A stretch of DNA of 64,000 nucleotides from Arthrobacter crusticola (GCF_004357995.1 NZ_SMTK01000002.1:620001-684000), one strand, 5' to 3'; counted from the first letter of the stretch, positions 1 to 12,117 are shown. Translations and numbers: made by a program. Notes: generated from the letters alone by a model not told the origin.

Positions 1-767
1 GTTCGATCGAGGTTCCCGCGGACGCGGGCCAGGGCCTGCGCGTGGTGTGCGGGTACGCCACGCACACCGGGCTGCGCCGCGACAACAACGAGGACTCGCT
101 GATCGCGGCGGACCCGATCTTCGCCGTCGCCGATGGCATGGGCGGCCACGAGGCGGGGGAGGTAGCCAGCGGCCTCTGCGTGCAGACCCTCGGCATGAGC
201 GCGATCGCCGGCACCCGGCTGCCCCGGCTCACCGCCGAGGACCTCGACGAGCTGGTGCAGGAGGCCGACGCCCGCATCCGTCAGGAGACCAGCGGACGCG
301 CCGGGACCACCCTCAGCGGCGTGGTGCTCGTCGAGGCGGCCGGTACCCCCCACTGGCTGTTCTTCAATGTCGGAGACTCCCGCACCTACCGTCTGAGCCA
401 GGGACAGTTCGGCCAGGTCACCGTCGACCACTCCGAGGTCCAGGAGCTTGTCGACACCGGGCAGATCACCGAGGAACAGGCCCGCACCCACCCGCGCCGG
501 CATGTGGTCACCCGCGCCCTGGGCACGGGCGACGACGCCGAGCCGGACTTCTGGCTGCTGCCGGTGGAGGAGGGGGACCGCATCCTCGTGTGCTCCGACG
601 GACTCAGCGGTGAACTCACCGACGAGGAGATATGCGGGATCCTCGCCGCCGTCGCGGACCCTCAGGAGGCGGCCGACACCCTCATCGAGGCCACCCTGCG
701 CTCCGGTGCGCGGGACAACGTCTCGGTCATCGTCATCGACGCCACGGGAGTCCCGGCGGCGCCCTGA
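1..767 (+). CDS. PP2C-family Ser/Thr protein phosphatase (5' partial)
   Basis: Metal-dependent protein phosphatase of the PPM/PP2C family, which removes phosphate from Ser/Thr of proteins phosphorylated by PknA/PknB-like kinases. Visible motifs are RRDNNEDS near the N terminus, the metal-binding VADGMGGHEAGE segment, GDSRTYRL, and the C-terminal CSDGLSGELTDEE and GARDNVSVIVID blocks. A GTG at 42 can serve as start, but the same frame stays open to base 3, so the true start may lie outside the window. No membrane segment follows the catalytic domain, so this looks like a short soluble form rather than a PstP with an extracellular domain. The ligA gene follows 42 bases later. Confidence 0.88.
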   Translation, partial: SIEVPADAGQGLRVVCGYATHTGLRRDNNEDSLIAADPIFAVADGMGGHEAGEVASGLCVQTLGMSAIAGTRLPRLTAEDLDELVQEADARIRQETSGRAGTTLSGVVLVEAAGTPHWLFFNVGDSRTYRLSQGQFGQVTVDHSEVQELVDTGQITEEQARTHPRRHVVTRALGTGDDAEPDFWLLPVEEGDRILVCSDGLSGELTDEEICGILAAVADPQEAADTLIEATLRSGARDNVSVIVIDATGVPAAP

Positions 768-3134
<2,367 letters not shown>

Positions 3135-3145
3135 CCGTCGAGTGC

Positions 3146-3188
3146 GCAGCAAACCACGCTTCGGCTCCGTAAAAGCGTGGTTTGCTGC
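3146..3188. terminator. 16-bp inverted repeat between convergent ligA and GH3 gene
   Basis: Perfect 16-bp arms (3146-3161 and 3173-3188, GCAGCAAACCACGCTT and its complement) around an 11-base loop. It sits between the stop codons of two convergent genes and is richer in A+T than its surroundings. There is no strong T-tract on either side. A bidirectional terminator is the simplest reading. Confidence 0.65.
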
Positions 3189-3242
3189 AGTTTCGGCGGT
3201 TTCCCGGGGGCATGGGGGCGTCCCGAGGGGCGGACGCCGCCC

Positions 3243-4760
3243 TCAGCCGAGCAGCCGGGCCGCGAGCGCCTCGGCGCTGGCCCGCGAAGTGCCGTGGGTG
3301 TACACGGCCGGGAGATCCTGTCCGTCGGCCGGCACGGTTCCGGTGTGGACCCAGGCCGCCCCGGGCAGCAGGCGGTGGACCGCCTGGGCGGCCGCGAGCT
3401 GGGCGCCGCCGGGGGCGAGATCGTCGGTCAGCACCACCACCCGGCTCTCCGGGGTGAGGCCGAGCGAGCCGACCAGGTCCGTGGTCCCGGCCGGGTCCGG
3501 AAGGGCGGACCGGCGGACGGGGGTGCGCCGGGCGAGGGCCGCGGAGAACACGTCGCTGAGCGGGCCCGCGGCGATATTGGTACGGCCGCGGCCGTCGAGG
3601 AGCTGGACCGGGTCCGCCGCCGTACCGTTCCGGGACCAGGCCGGCAGGACGCCGGTGAGTGCGCGCCCTGCGGCTTCCACCCAGTCCCGCCCGGAGGGCG
3701 CCGGAGCGCTTCCGGCCGAATCCGGTGCTGCGGCGCGGGCCTGCCGCGTCGTTTCCACGAAGCGCCGGATGCGCCGGGAGGCCGTCTCGAAGTGGGAGGT
3801 CGTCAGGGTGCCGTCGTCGAGGGCGGCCAGGAGCGCGTCGCGCACCTCTCGGTAGTCGTCCTCGTCCGAGGTGCTGCCGGCCTTGGGGCCGAGGTTCGAC
3901 GGATTGCCGACGCACAGCAGGTCGGCCCCGGCCTTCAGTGCCAGCACCGCGCCGGGGCCGGATCCGACACCGGCGCGGACCGCCGCCATGTCGAGGGCGT
4001 CGGTGACCAGGAGCCCGTCGTGGCCGAGTTCCCGCAGCAGGGCGGCGGCGGCGGGGTTGAGGGTCGCGGGCAGTTCGCCGAGCTCCGGAATCACAATGTG
4101 GGCGCTCATCACCGCAGCGACCGACTGTTTCACCGCGGCGGTGAACGGCGGCAGGTGGTCCCGGCGCATCTCCTCGAGGCTCAGCTCCACCCGCGGCAGT
4201 TCGAGGTGGGAGTCGGTGCTGGTGTCGCCGTGGCCGGGGAAGTGCTTGGCGCAGGCCCCGACGCCGGCTGACTGCAGGCCCCGGATCAACGCCGCCGTGT
4301 GCGCGGAGACGCGGGCGGTGTCCGCACCAAAGGACCGCACCCCGATGATGGGGTTGAGCGGATTGGTGTTCACATCCGCAACCGGAGCCAGCACCAGGTT
4401 CACGCCGGCGGCGCGGGCGAGGACGCCGATGTCGCGGCCGGCGTCCTCGGTGAGCCCGATGTCGTCCAGGACACCGAGGACGGCGGCGCCGGGGATGCCC
4501 GATCCGGCGGCGGACTGGAGGCGGGTCACATTGCCGCCCTCCTCGTCGATGCCGATGACGGCGTGCGGGTTGGCGGCCAGGACCGCCTCCGAGAGCCGGC
4601 CCACCGCGCCCGGAGTGTCCGGATCGATGTTCTGGCTGAAGTAGACGACGCCGCCCAAGCCGTTCCGGAGCGCCTCCTCCAGCCAGGCGGGCAGGGCCGT
4701 GCCCAGGAACCCGGGAAGGATGACGCTGTTGACGAGGCGGAGGCGGTCGGCGGCGTTCAC
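3243..4760 (-). CDS. GH3 beta-N-acetylhexosaminidase (NagZ-like)
   Basis: Family-3 glycoside hydrolase, likely releasing N-acetylglucosamine from imported disaccharides or muropeptides. Visible: VIGIDEEGGNVTRLQ near 68-82, the catalytic-dyad loop KHFPGHGDT at 172-180, and the nucleophile Asp254 in LLVTDALDM. A roughly 200-residue C-terminal domain follows, longer than the short Gram-negative NagZ. No signal peptide is visible, so it is probably cytoplasmic. The GTG at 4760 is chosen because it overlaps the permease stop codon as GTGA; longer starts run back through the permease gene. It is the last gene of the sugar ABC operon, which suggests its substrate is what that transporter brings in. 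Confidence 0.87.
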   Translation of the reverse strand: MNAADRLRLVNSVILPGFLGTALPAWLEEALRNGLGGVVYFSQNIDPDTPGAVGRLSEAVLAANPHAVIGIDEEGGNVTRLQSAAGSGIPGAAVLGVLDDIGLTEDAGRDIGVLARAAGVNLVLAPVADVNTNPLNPIIGVRSFGADTARVSAHTAALIRGLQSAGVGACAKHFPGHGDTSTDSHLELPRVELSLEEMRRDHLPPFTAAVKQSVAAVMSAHIVIPELGELPATLNPAAAALLRELGHDGLLVTDALDMAAVRAGVGSGPGAVLALKAGADLLCVGNPSNLGPKAGSTSDEDDYREVRDALLAALDDGTLTTSHFETASRRIRRFVETTRQARAAAPDSAGSAPAPSGRDWVEAAGRALTGVLPAWSRNGTAADPVQLLDGRGRTNIAAGPLSDVFSAALARRTPVRRSALPDPAGTTDLVGSLGLTPESRVVVLTDDLAPGGAQLAAAQAVHRLLPGAAWVHTGTVPADGQDLPAVYTHGTSRASAEALAARLLG

Positions 4761-5635
4761 CCCTTCACCGCCCCGGACACCAGTCCGCCGCTGAGCCGGC
4801 GCTGCACGAGGATGAAGAAGATCATCACCGGCAGGGTGATCAGGGTGGAGCCGGCCATCACGTAGCCCCACTCGTTGGAGTTCTCCCCGAAGAACTGCTG
4901 GAGGCCCACGGCGACCGTGTAGGTGGAGGGGCTGTCCATGAAGGTCAGGGCGAAGATGAACTCGTTCCACGCGATGATGAAGGCGAACACGCTGGTGGCG
5001 ACCAGCCCGGGCGCGACCAGGGGCAGCAGCACCGACCAGAACATCCGGCCCCAGCTGGCGCCGTCGATGTAGGCGGCCTCCTCCAACTCGACGGGCACCG
5101 CCGCCACGAAGCCGCGGAGCATCCAGATGGCGAAGGGCAGGGAGAACGCCACGTAGACGATGATCAGGCCCAGGAAGGAGTTGAGCAGCTGCAGGTCCCG
5201 CACCTGGATGAACAGCGGGATGACCAGCGCCTCCAGCGGCACCATCTGGATGATCAGGATCAGCATGAGGATTCCGGTGCGGAACCGGAACCGGAACCGC
5301 GCGACGGCGACGGCGGCGAAGAGGGCGAGGATTCCCGACAGCACCACCGTTGACACCGCCACGATGGCGGAGTTGCGCAGGAAGGTGCCAAAGCCCGCCT
5401 CGGAGAGGACGTAGCTGAAGTTCTCAAGCGTCGGCTCGGCGGGGAACAGCGACTGGGCCCCGCCCGTGGCGCGCCCGTCAAAGGCGCTGCTGATCATCCA
5501 GTAGGTCGGAAAGAGGGTGAACAGCAGCAGCGCCGCGACGGCGACCGCCTTCCAGGCGAGCGTCCACCGTGCCCGGCGGCTGCGCGGCCGGCGGGCCGGG
5601 ATGCGGACGGCGTCCGGCGCCGGGGGTGCTTTCAC
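4757..5635 (-). CDS. carbohydrate ABC transporter permease (MalG/LacG-like)
   Basis: Inner-membrane permease of a CUT1-type sugar importer. It has six predicted membrane segments (first: AVAVAALLLFTLFPTYWMIS) and the cytoplasmic EAA loop (ELEEAAYIDGASWGRMFWSVLLP, shown in part) that docks to the ATPase. The GTG at 5635 overlaps the stop of the preceding permease (GTGA) and the gene ends in the same way on the GH3 gene, so all are translationally coupled. Predicted length is 292 residues. Substrate is not readable from sequence; the GH3 neighbour suggests an amino-sugar oligosaccharide. Confidence 0.92.
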   Translation of the reverse strand: MKAPPAPDAVRIPARRPRSRRARWTLAWKAVAVAALLLFTLFPTYWMISSAFDGRATGGAQSLFPAEPTLENFSYVLSEAGFGTFLRNSAIVAVSTVVLSGILALFAAVAVARFRFRFRTGILMLILIIQMVPLEALVIPLFIQVRDLQLLNSFLGLIIVYVAFSLPFAIWMLRGFVAAVPVELEEAAYIDGASWGRMFWSVLLPLVAPGLVATSVFAFIIAWNEFIFALTFMDSPSTYTVAVGLQQFFGENSNEWGYVMAGSTLITLPVMIFFILVQRRLSGGLVSGAVKG

Positions 5636-6609
5636 TTTTCCTCCTTGAACAGCGTGCGGACGTAGACGACGCTGATGGCCAGCAGCAGCACGGTGAGCAG
5701 CACGGCGATGGCCGAGCCGAACCCGTACCGGTTCTGGGCGAACGACTCCACGTAGGACCACACGCCGAGGTTGAACACTGAACGGTTCGAGCCCGATCCG
5801 CCGGGCTGGAGGTAGATCTGCGCGAACACCTTGAAGTCCCAGATCGTGGAGAGGATCACCACGACCGCGAAGACGGGCCGAAGGGTGGGGAAGGTGATCG
5901 AGAAGAAGCGGCGGACGGCGCCGGCGCCGTCGACGGTTGCCGCTTCGAGCATCTCCTTGGAGACCCCGAGCAGGCCGGCCAGCACGGTGATCGCCACGAA
6001 CGGAAAGCCGTGGTGGATGATGTTGACCAGGACGACGGCGTAGAAGGACCAGCGGTCGGTGAACCAGTTGTGCGGCTCGTCGAGCAGGCCCACGCCCTGC
6101 AGGAACTGGCTGACGATGCCGCGGTCGGCGTCGAAGATCCAGATCCACACATAGGTGCCGGTCACGGCGGGCATCGCCCAGGCGACCATGACGGCGCTGC
6201 TGACGATCGTGCGCCAGAAGCGGTCAAGGCTGGCCAGCAGCAGGGCCACCAGGGTGCCGAGGATCACGGTTCCGCCCACGGCGGCCACCGCGAATCCCAC
6301 GGTGTTGGGAAGGACGACCGTCCAGAGTGCCGGGTCGGCGAAGACCTCGGCGTAGTTGGCGAAGCCGATGTAATTGGAGCGCCCGCTGACGATCTCGCGC
6401 AGTCCGTAGTCCTGGAAGGAGATGAGCACGACGCGGGCGAGCGGCCACAGCAGCAGCACGGCGAGCACTGCGAGGGCCGGGGCCAGGAGCAGCCACGGCC
6501 GGGTTGTCGACAGGCGCAGCCTGCCGGGCCGGCGGCGCTGGGGTGGGGTTGGGCCGGTGGCCGCACGCGGTGCCGGGCGTGCGGCTCCAACCTTGGTGGG
6601 GGTGGTCAA
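5632..6609 (-). CDS. carbohydrate ABC transporter permease (MalF/UgpA-like)
   Basis: Partner permease of the importer, 325 residues, with a Pro/Arg-rich N-terminal tail and six predicted membrane segments (first: PWLLLAPALAVLAVLLLWPL). The EAA loop reads EMLEAATVDGAGAVRRFFSI. Start is a TTG four bases after the lipoprotein stop codon; no in-frame ATG lies nearby. With the second permease it should form the heterodimeric channel. No ATPase gene occurs in the operon, so a shared MsiK-like ATPase elsewhere in the genome is implied. Confidence 0.9.
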   Translation of the reverse strand: MTTPTKVGAARPAPRAATGPTPPQRRRPGRLRLSTTRPWLLLAPALAVLAVLLLWPLARVVLISFQDYGLREIVSGRSNYIGFANYAEVFADPALWTVVLPNTVGFAVAAVGGTVILGTLVALLLASLDRFWRTIVSSAVMVAWAMPAVTGTYVWIWIFDADRGIVSQFLQGVGLLDEPHNWFTDRWSFYAVVLVNIIHHGFPFVAITVLAGLLGVSKEMLEAATVDGAGAVRRFFSITFPTLRPVFAVVVILSTIWDFKVFAQIYLQPGGSGSNRSVFNLGVWSYVESFAQNRYGFGSAIAVLLTVLLLAISVVYVRTLFKEEK

Positions 6610-6613
6610 AAAA

Positions 6614-7888
6614 CTATTTTCCGTTCAGGAGTTCTTCGATTTCGGTGGCGGCGTCTTCGGTCGCCGAATCGACGCTCTTGTCGCCCGAGAGGATTGACTG
6701 GATCATCGCCGGAACCGTCTTCTTGGCCTCGACGGCGCCCCAGCCCGGAGCGACGGGAACCGAGGTTCCGGCTTCAACCATCTGGGTGGCGAACGGCTTG
6801 ACCAACGGGTCATCGGACTTGGCCGCCTCCTCGAGCAGCGAGGCCTGGCCCGGGAAATAGTTGGTCTGTTCGGCCCACTCGGCCGCCGTCTCGCCGGTGG
6901 TCATCATCTCGACGAACTTCCAGGCGAGTTCCTGTTTCTTGGATCCTTCGAACACGCTCAGGTGCGAGCCGCCCAGGAAGGAGGGGCTGTAGCCGGACTC
7001 GGGGCCGGGGATCGGGAAGGCGCCGATCTTGCCTTCGAGGTCGGGGTTCTGCTCGAGGATCGCCGGCATCGCCCAGGAGCCCATGGTGGCCATTGAGAGG
7101 TTGCCCTTGACGAAGTTGTCGAGCACGTCCTTCTCGTTCCAGGTGGTGGCCCCGGCGGAGGACAGGCCGTCCTTCACGGCCAGGTCGGTGTAGAACTTCA
7201 CGCCCTCGCGGGCTTCGGGGGAGTCAATGCCCGAGGACCAGGTGTCTCCCTCCTGCTCGGCGAGCTCGGCACCGGCACCCCAGATGAAGGGGTAGGCCAG
7301 GTACGCGGAGTCTCCGGGAACGGCGAACGGCGTCATGTCCGGCTCGGCCTCCTTCAGGGCGAGGCCGGCCTCGCGCAGCTCCTCCCAGGAGGTGGGCGGG
7401 GTCAGGCCGTGCTTTTCGAAGATGTCCTTGCGGTACACGACGGAGCGGACCCCGGCATACCAGGGCATGCCGTAGAGGCTGTCCTCGAGGGTGCCGGCCT
7501 CGACCAGGCCGTCGACGAGGTCATCCTTCAGCCCGGCCTTCTCGATCTGCTCGTCCAGCGGTGCCAGAGCGCCGGCCTCGGCGAATTCCGCGGTCCAGGT
7601 GCTTCCGGTCTCGGCGACGTCCGGCGTCGTGTTCCCGGCGATGGACGTGACAAACTTGTCGTGGGCCTCGGCCCACTGAACGAACTGCACATCGAGGGTG
7701 GCGCCGGTTTCCTCCTTGAACTCGGATTTCACCGACTTGAAGAAGCTTTCGGCGTCGGGGTTCGTCCCCTCCATGATCCAGACGCTGAGCGTCTCGCCCT
7801 CGGCGTCGGAACCGCCGCCGTTTCCACATGCTGTCAGCGCCAGTGCTGCCACTGCAGTCACGGCCATTGAACGCTTGAGCTTTCTCAC
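6614..7888 (-). CDS. extracellular sugar-binding lipoprotein of ABC transporter
   Basis: Family-1 solute-binding protein that captures a sugar outside the membrane and delivers it to the two permeases downstream. The N terminus (VRKLKRSMAVTAVAALALTA then Cys21) is a lipoprotein signal peptide with lipobox LTAC. Typical family blocks include VWIMEGTNPDAESFFK and AWKFVEMMTTGETAAEWAEQ. Start is the GTG at 7888, preceded by AGGGGA; it gives a 424-residue precursor. It is the first gene of the operon and has a good promoter upstream. Confidence 0.93.
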   Translation of the reverse strand: MRKLKRSMAVTAVAALALTACGNGGGSDAEGETLSVWIMEGTNPDAESFFKSVKSEFKEETGATLDVQFVQWAEAHDKFVTSIAGNTTPDVAETGSTWTAEFAEAGALAPLDEQIEKAGLKDDLVDGLVEAGTLEDSLYGMPWYAGVRSVVYRKDIFEKHGLTPPTSWEELREAGLALKEAEPDMTPFAVPGDSAYLAYPFIWGAGAELAEQEGDTWSSGIDSPEAREGVKFYTDLAVKDGLSSAGATTWNEKDVLDNFVKGNLSMATMGSWAMPAILEQNPDLEGKIGAFPIPGPESGYSPSFLGGSHLSVFEGSKKQELAWKFVEMMTTGETAAEWAEQTNYFPGQASLLEEAAKSDDPLVKPFATQMVEAGTSVPVAPGWGAVEAKKTVPAMIQSILSGDKSVDSATEDAATEIEELLNGK

Positions 7889-7950
7889 TTGCTGTCCCCT
7901 CCATCGCGGCGAAGGCGGCGGCATCGGAATGTGCCACGGCCCATAGAGTG

Positions 7951-7979
7951 AAAGTAATCTCCATCACGGTCTAAGTCAA
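7951..7979 (-). promoter_or_regulatory. sigma-70-type promoter of sugar ABC operon
   Basis: On the minus strand TTGACT (7979-7974) is followed by a 17-base spacer and TACTTT (7956-7951), close to the TTGACA/TATAAT consensus. The lipoprotein start codon lies about 60 bases downstream. No clear LacI- or GntR-type palindrome overlaps it. Confidence 0.7.
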
Positions 7980-8157
7980 CGTAACTGATTTCCAGACACG
8001 CCGGACGGACCCCCCTTCATCCCCGTGCTGGCCGCGGTGCAGAGCCTCCGCGGAGGGCAGGCGGGGGCGGGAACCGTGCCCGAAAACACACCCCGGACCG
8101 GCGTGGTGCACTGGCGCCGGGCGTAAAATTGACTTTTTATTCTCGATGAAGGACACC

Positions 8158-8691
8158 GTGGAAACCGCACGCACCGACTCCTCCCGCCCCTCTGACACCC
8201 TCACGATCCGCCCGGTCCTGCCCGGCGACTACGACGAGGTGGCGCGCATCACCCGCACCGCCTACCTCGAGGCCGGCTACTTCGCCGACGTCGACCACCC
8301 CTACATGGCGGTCCTCTCCGACGTCGCGCACCGTGCTGAGCACGCCGAGATCTGGGTTGCCGAGCGGGGCGGCCGGGTTGTGGGTTCGGTGGCGCTGACC
8401 TTCGAGGGGCAGCGGTACACCGATATCGCCATCGCCGGGGAGCTCGAGTTCCGCATGCTCGCCGTCGACCCCGCCGTGCAGCGCGGCGGCATCGGCCGGG
8501 CCATGGTCGAGGCGATCATTGCCCACGCACGGACCCTGCCAGGCATCAACGCCGTCAGCCTCACCAGCGGATCCAACATGGTGCGCGCGCACCGGCTCTA
8601 CGAGTCCCTCGGCTTCCACCGCGTCCCCGAGCGCGACTGGCTCGTGCCCAATGAGGACATCCTGCTGTGGGTCTTCCGCCTGGAGCTCTAG
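8158..8691 (+). CDS. GNAT-family N-acetyltransferase
   Basis: Acetyl-CoA-dependent acetyltransferase; substrate unknown. The core RMLAVDPAVQRGGIGRAMVE carries the pyrophosphate-binding R/Q-x-x-G-x-G/A loop (QRGGIG), followed by MVRAHRLYESLGFHR, the usual C-terminal GNAT block. Two starts are possible: ATG at 8146 (181 residues) and GTG at 8158. The second is preferred because AAGGA at 8149-8153 lies 4 bases before it, whereas the ATG has no ribosome-binding site. Single gene, divergent from the sugar operon. Confidence 0.85.
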   Translation: METARTDSSRPSDTLTIRPVLPGDYDEVARITRTAYLEAGYFADVDHPYMAVLSDVAHRAEHAEIWVAERGGRVVGSVALTFEGQRYTDIAIAGELEFRMLAVDPAVQRGGIGRAMVEAIIAHARTLPGINAVSLTSGSNMVRAHRLYESLGFHRVPERDWLVPNEDILLWVFRLEL

Positions 8692-8795
8692 GGCCGGTGT
8701 TCTGAAGGCCTTCCGGGCGGGTTCCGCGGTGCCCGCCCGGGCCCTGTCCGCCCGTAGACTAGAGGCAGACACCCATCCACTTCCAGGGGAGATCC

Positions 8796-9092
8796 ATGGC
8801 TGAGATTAACCGTGAGGACGTCGCGCATCTGGCGCGGCTGGCGCACATCGACATGAGTTCCGAGGAACTCGACCGCATGGCCGGCGAACTGGCCGTCATC
8901 GTGGATTCGATCAAGAGCGTCAGCGAGGTGGCCGGCGACGACGTCCCCGCCACCAGCCACCCGATTCCGCTGAGCAACGTCTACCGCGACGATGTCGTGG
9001 GGGAGACGCTCAGCAACGAGGAGGCCCTCGCCGGCGCCCCCGACAATGCCGACGGACGCTTTCGGGTCCCTGCAATCCTGGACGGGGAGTAA
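8796..9092 (+). CDS. gatC: Asp-tRNA(Asn)/Glu-tRNA(Gln) amidotransferase subunit C
   Basis: Small (98-residue) structural subunit of the GatCAB amidotransferase, which converts mischarged Glu-tRNA(Gln), and in some species Asp-tRNA(Asn), to the amide form. Family hallmarks: [20 protein letters not shown] at the N terminus and the C-terminal GRFRVPAIL. Ribosome-binding site GGGGAGA lies 6 bases before the ATG. A possible -10 (TAGACT, 8755-8760) lies upstream. First gene of gatCAB. Confidence 0.96.
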   Translation: MAEINREDVAHLARLAHIDMSSEELDRMAGELAVIVDSIKSVSEVAGDDVPATSHPIPLSNVYRDDVVGETLSNEEALAGAPDNADGRFRVPAILDGE

Positions 9093-9096
9093 CCCA

Positions 9097-10602
9097 ATGA
9101 GTGAAATCATCCGCCTGAGCGCCGCCGCGCTCGCGCAGAAGCTGCAGTCGCGCGAGGTCTCCGCCGTCGACGCCACGCAGGCGCACCTCGACCGGATCGC
9201 CGCCGTGGACGGCTCGATCAATGCGTTCCTCCACGTCAACACCGAGGAGGCGCTGCTCGTGGCCGCCGAGGTCGATAAGGCGCGCGCCGACGGCGACACC
9301 CTGCACCCGCTGGCCGGCGTGCCGATCGCCGTGAAGGACCTCATCGTCACCAAGGGCCAGCCCACCACGGCCGGCTCCAAGATCCTCGAGGGCTGGCACA
9401 GCCCCTACGACGCCACGGTGATCCGCCGGCTGCGCGAGGCGCGGATGCCGATCCTGGGCAAGACCAACCTCGACGAGTTCGCCATGGGCTCCTCCACCGA
9501 GCACTCGGCGTACGGGCCCACCCGCAACCCCTGGGACCTCGACCGCATCCCCGGCGGCTCCGGGGGAGGTTCCGCCGCGGCCGTCGCCGCCTTCGAGGCG
9601 CCGCTGGCCCTGGGCACCGACACCGGCGGCTCGATCCGCCAGCCCGGCGCCGTCACCGGCACCGTCGGCGTCAAGCCCACCTACGGCGGGGTCTCGCGCT
9701 ACGGCGCGATCGCCATGGCGTCCTCGCTGGACCAGATCGGCCCGGTCTCGCGCACCGTGCTCGACTCCGCGCTGCTTCACGAGGTCATCGGCGGTCACGA
9801 TCCACACGACTCCACCTCCCTCACCGACCCCGTCGGCGCCCTCGTTGAGGCCGCCCGGCGCGGCGAGGTGAAGGGCCTGCGCGTCGGCGTCATCAAGGAA
9901 CTTTCGGGCGAGGGCTACCAGGCCGGCGTCCTGAACCGCTTCGCGGAGTCCCTTGAGCTGCTCCGCGGCGCCGGCGCCGAGATCGTCGAGGTCTCCTGCC
10001 CGAACTTCAAGTACGCCCTGGGCGCCTACTACCTGATCATGCCCTCCGAGGCCTCAAGCAACCTCGCCAAGTACGACGGCGTGCGCTTCGGCCTGCGCGT
10101 GGTGCCCGAGGGCGCCCCGACGATCGAGCGCGTCATGGGCGCCACCCGCGCCGCCGGCTTCGGCGATGAGGTCAAGCGCCGCATCATCCTCGGCACCTAC
10201 GCCCTGAGCGCCGGCTACTACGACGCCTACTACGGCTCGGCCCAGAAGGTCCGCACCCTCATCCAGCGCGATTTCGACGCCGCCTTCACCCAGGCCGACG
10301 TCCTGATTTCCCCGACGGCGCCCACCACCGCGTTCCGCCTGGGCGAGAAGCTCGACGACCCGCTGGCGATGTACCTCAACGACGTCGCCACCATCCCCGC
10401 GAACATGGCCGGCATCCCGGGGCTGTCCCTGCCGGGCGGGCTCGCCGACGAGGACAACCTGCCGGTCGGCATCCAACTGCTGGCCCCGGCGCGCCAGGAC
10501 GCCCGGCTCTACCGGGTCGGCGCCGTGCTCGAATCACTGCTTGAAGACAAGTGGGGCGGACCGCTGCTGGCGCAGGCCCCCGAGATTGCGGGAGTGAAGT
10601 AA
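9097..10602 (+). CDS. gatA: Asp-tRNA(Asn)/Glu-tRNA(Gln) amidotransferase subunit A
   Basis: Amidase subunit that releases ammonia from glutamine for GatB. It carries the amidase-signature catalytic triad Lys80 (GVPIAVKDL), cis-Ser159 ([11 protein letters not shown]) and nucleophile Ser179 ([11 protein letters not shown]). The ATG at 9097 (501 residues) is chosen over an upstream in-frame start inside gatC because it matches family N termini and follows the gatC stop by 4 bases. The gene abuts gatB with no intervening base. Confidence 0.97.
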   Translation: MSEIIRLSAAALAQKLQSREVSAVDATQAHLDRIAAVDGSINAFLHVNTEEALLVAAEVDKARADGDTLHPLAGVPIAVKDLIVTKGQPTTAGSKILEGWHSPYDATVIRRLREARMPILGKTNLDEFAMGSSTEHSAYGPTRNPWDLDRIPGGSGGGSAAAVAAFEAPLALGTDTGGSIRQPGAVTGTVGVKPTYGGVSRYGAIAMASSLDQIGPVSRTVLDSALLHEVIGGHDPHDSTSLTDPVGALVEAARRGEVKGLRVGVIKELSGEGYQAGVLNRFAESLELLRGAGAEIVEVSCPNFKYALGAYYLIMPSEASSNLAKYDGVRFGLRVVPEGAPTIERVMGATRAAGFGDEVKRRIILGTYALSAGYYDAYYGSAQKVRTLIQRDFDAAFTQADVLISPTAPTTAFRLGEKLDDPLAMYLNDVATIPANMAGIPGLSLPGGLADEDNLPVGIQLLAPARQDARLYRVGAVLESLLEDKWGGPLLAQAPEIAGVK

Positions 10603-12117
10603 ATGACTGCTGTACACGACGAGGTCCTGTCCTTCGACGAGGCCATGGAGAAGTACGACCCGGCGCTCGGCTTCGAGGTGCACGTCGAGCTGAACACTCG
10701 AACCAAGATGTTCTCCTCGGCCCCTAACGGTTTCGGGGACACCCCCAACACCAACATCACCCCGGTGGACCTCGGCCTGCCCGGTGTGCTTCCGGTGGTC
10801 AACCGGGTCGCCGTGGAGTCCTCGATCAAGATCGGGCTCGCCCTGGGCTGCAAGATCGCCGAGCGCAGCCACTTCGCCCGGAAGAACTATTTCTACCCGG
10901 ACACCCCGAAGAACTTCCAGACCTCCCAGTACGACGAGCCGATCGCCTACGACGGCGCCATCGACATCGAACTGGCCGACGGCACCGTCTTCACCGTGGA
11001 GATCGAGCGGGCCCACATGGAGGAGGACGCCGGGAAGCTGACCCACATGGGCGGGGCCACCGGCCGCATCCAGGGCGCCGAGTTCTCCCTCGTCGACTAC
11101 AACCGGGCCGGCGTGCCGCTGGTGGAGATCGTCACCAAGCCCATCCTGGGTGCGGGCCGGCGCGCACCGGAACTGGCGAAGGCCTACGTCGCGGCCATCC
11201 GGGAGATCGTGAAGAACCTCGGGGTCTCCGACGCCCGGATGGAGCGCGGCAATGTCCGCTGCGACGCAAACGTCTCCCTCATGCCCAAGGGCAGCACCAC
11301 CCTGGGCACCCGCACCGAGACCAAGAACGTGAACTCCCTGCGGTCGGTCGAGCACGCGGTGACGTATGAGATCCAGCGGCACGCCGCAGTCCTGGACTCC
11401 GGGGCCGCCATCGTGCAGGAGACCCGCCACTGGCACGAGGACACCCGGTCCACCACCGCCGGCCGGCCCAAGTCCGACGCCGACGACTACCGCTACTTCC
11501 CGGAGCCGGACCTGGTTCCCGTCGTCACCAATGACGCCTGGATCGAGAAGCTGCGCTCGGAACTGCCCGAACCGCCCGCCGAGCGCCGCAAGCGCCTCCA
11601 GGCCGACTGGGGCTATTCCGACGCCGAGTTCCGCGACGTCGTCAACGCCGGAGTGATGTCCTCGATCGAGGACACCGTTGCCGCCGGCGTCAGCCCCGCC
11701 GTCGCCCGCAAGTGGTGGATGGGTGAGATCTCCCGGCGCGCCAAGCTTGCCGACGTCGAGCCGGCCGAACTGGGCGTCACCCCCGAGCTGATCGTCGAAC
11801 TGAACGCGCTGATCGAATCGGGAAAGATCAACGACAAGCTCTCCCGCGAGGTGCTCGACGGCGTGCTGGCCGGCGAGGGCACCCCCGCCGAGGTCGTCGA
11901 GGCGCGCGGCCTGGCCGTAGTCTCGGACGACGGCCCGCTGCTCGAGGCCATCGACGGCGCCCTGGCGGCCCAGCCGGACGTCGCGGACAAGATCCGCGGC
12001 GGCAAGGTCCAGGCCGTTGGAGCGATCGTCGGCGGCGTCATGAAGGCCACCCGCGGGCAGGCCGACGCCGGCCGGGTGCGCGAGCTGATCCTGCAGCGCC
12101 TGGGCGTCGAGGGCTGA
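10603..12117 (+). CDS. gatB: Asp-tRNA(Asn)/Glu-tRNA(Gln) amidotransferase subunit B
   Basis: Kinase/transamidase subunit that activates the misacylated aminoacyl-tRNA with ATP and transfers ammonia. Conserved blocks: GFEVHVELNTRTKMFSSAP, NYFYPDTPKNFQTSQYD, DYNRAGVPLVEIVT, DARMERGNVRCDANVS and KNVNSLRSVEHAV. The last 140 residues form the tRNA-binding YqeY-like tail. The 504-residue length is normal. The ATG follows the gatA stop directly; a strong hairpin lies downstream. Confidence 0.97.
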   Translation: MTAVHDEVLSFDEAMEKYDPALGFEVHVELNTRTKMFSSAPNGFGDTPNTNITPVDLGLPGVLPVVNRVAVESSIKIGLALGCKIAERSHFARKNYFYPDTPKNFQTSQYDEPIAYDGAIDIELADGTVFTVEIERAHMEEDAGKLTHMGGATGRIQGAEFSLVDYNRAGVPLVEIVTKPILGAGRRAPELAKAYVAAIREIVKNLGVSDARMERGNVRCDANVSLMPKGSTTLGTRTETKNVNSLRSVEHAVTYEIQRHAAVLDSGAAIVQETRHWHEDTRSTTAGRPKSDADDYRYFPEPDLVPVVTNDAWIEKLRSELPEPPAERRKRLQADWGYSDAEFRDVVNAGVMSSIEDTVAAGVSPAVARKWWMGEISRRAKLADVEPAELGVTPELIVELNALIESGKINDKLSREVLDGVLAGEGTPAEVVEARGLAVVSDDGPLLEAIDGALAAQPDVADKIRGGKVQAVGAIVGGVMKATRGQADAGRVRELILQRLGVEG

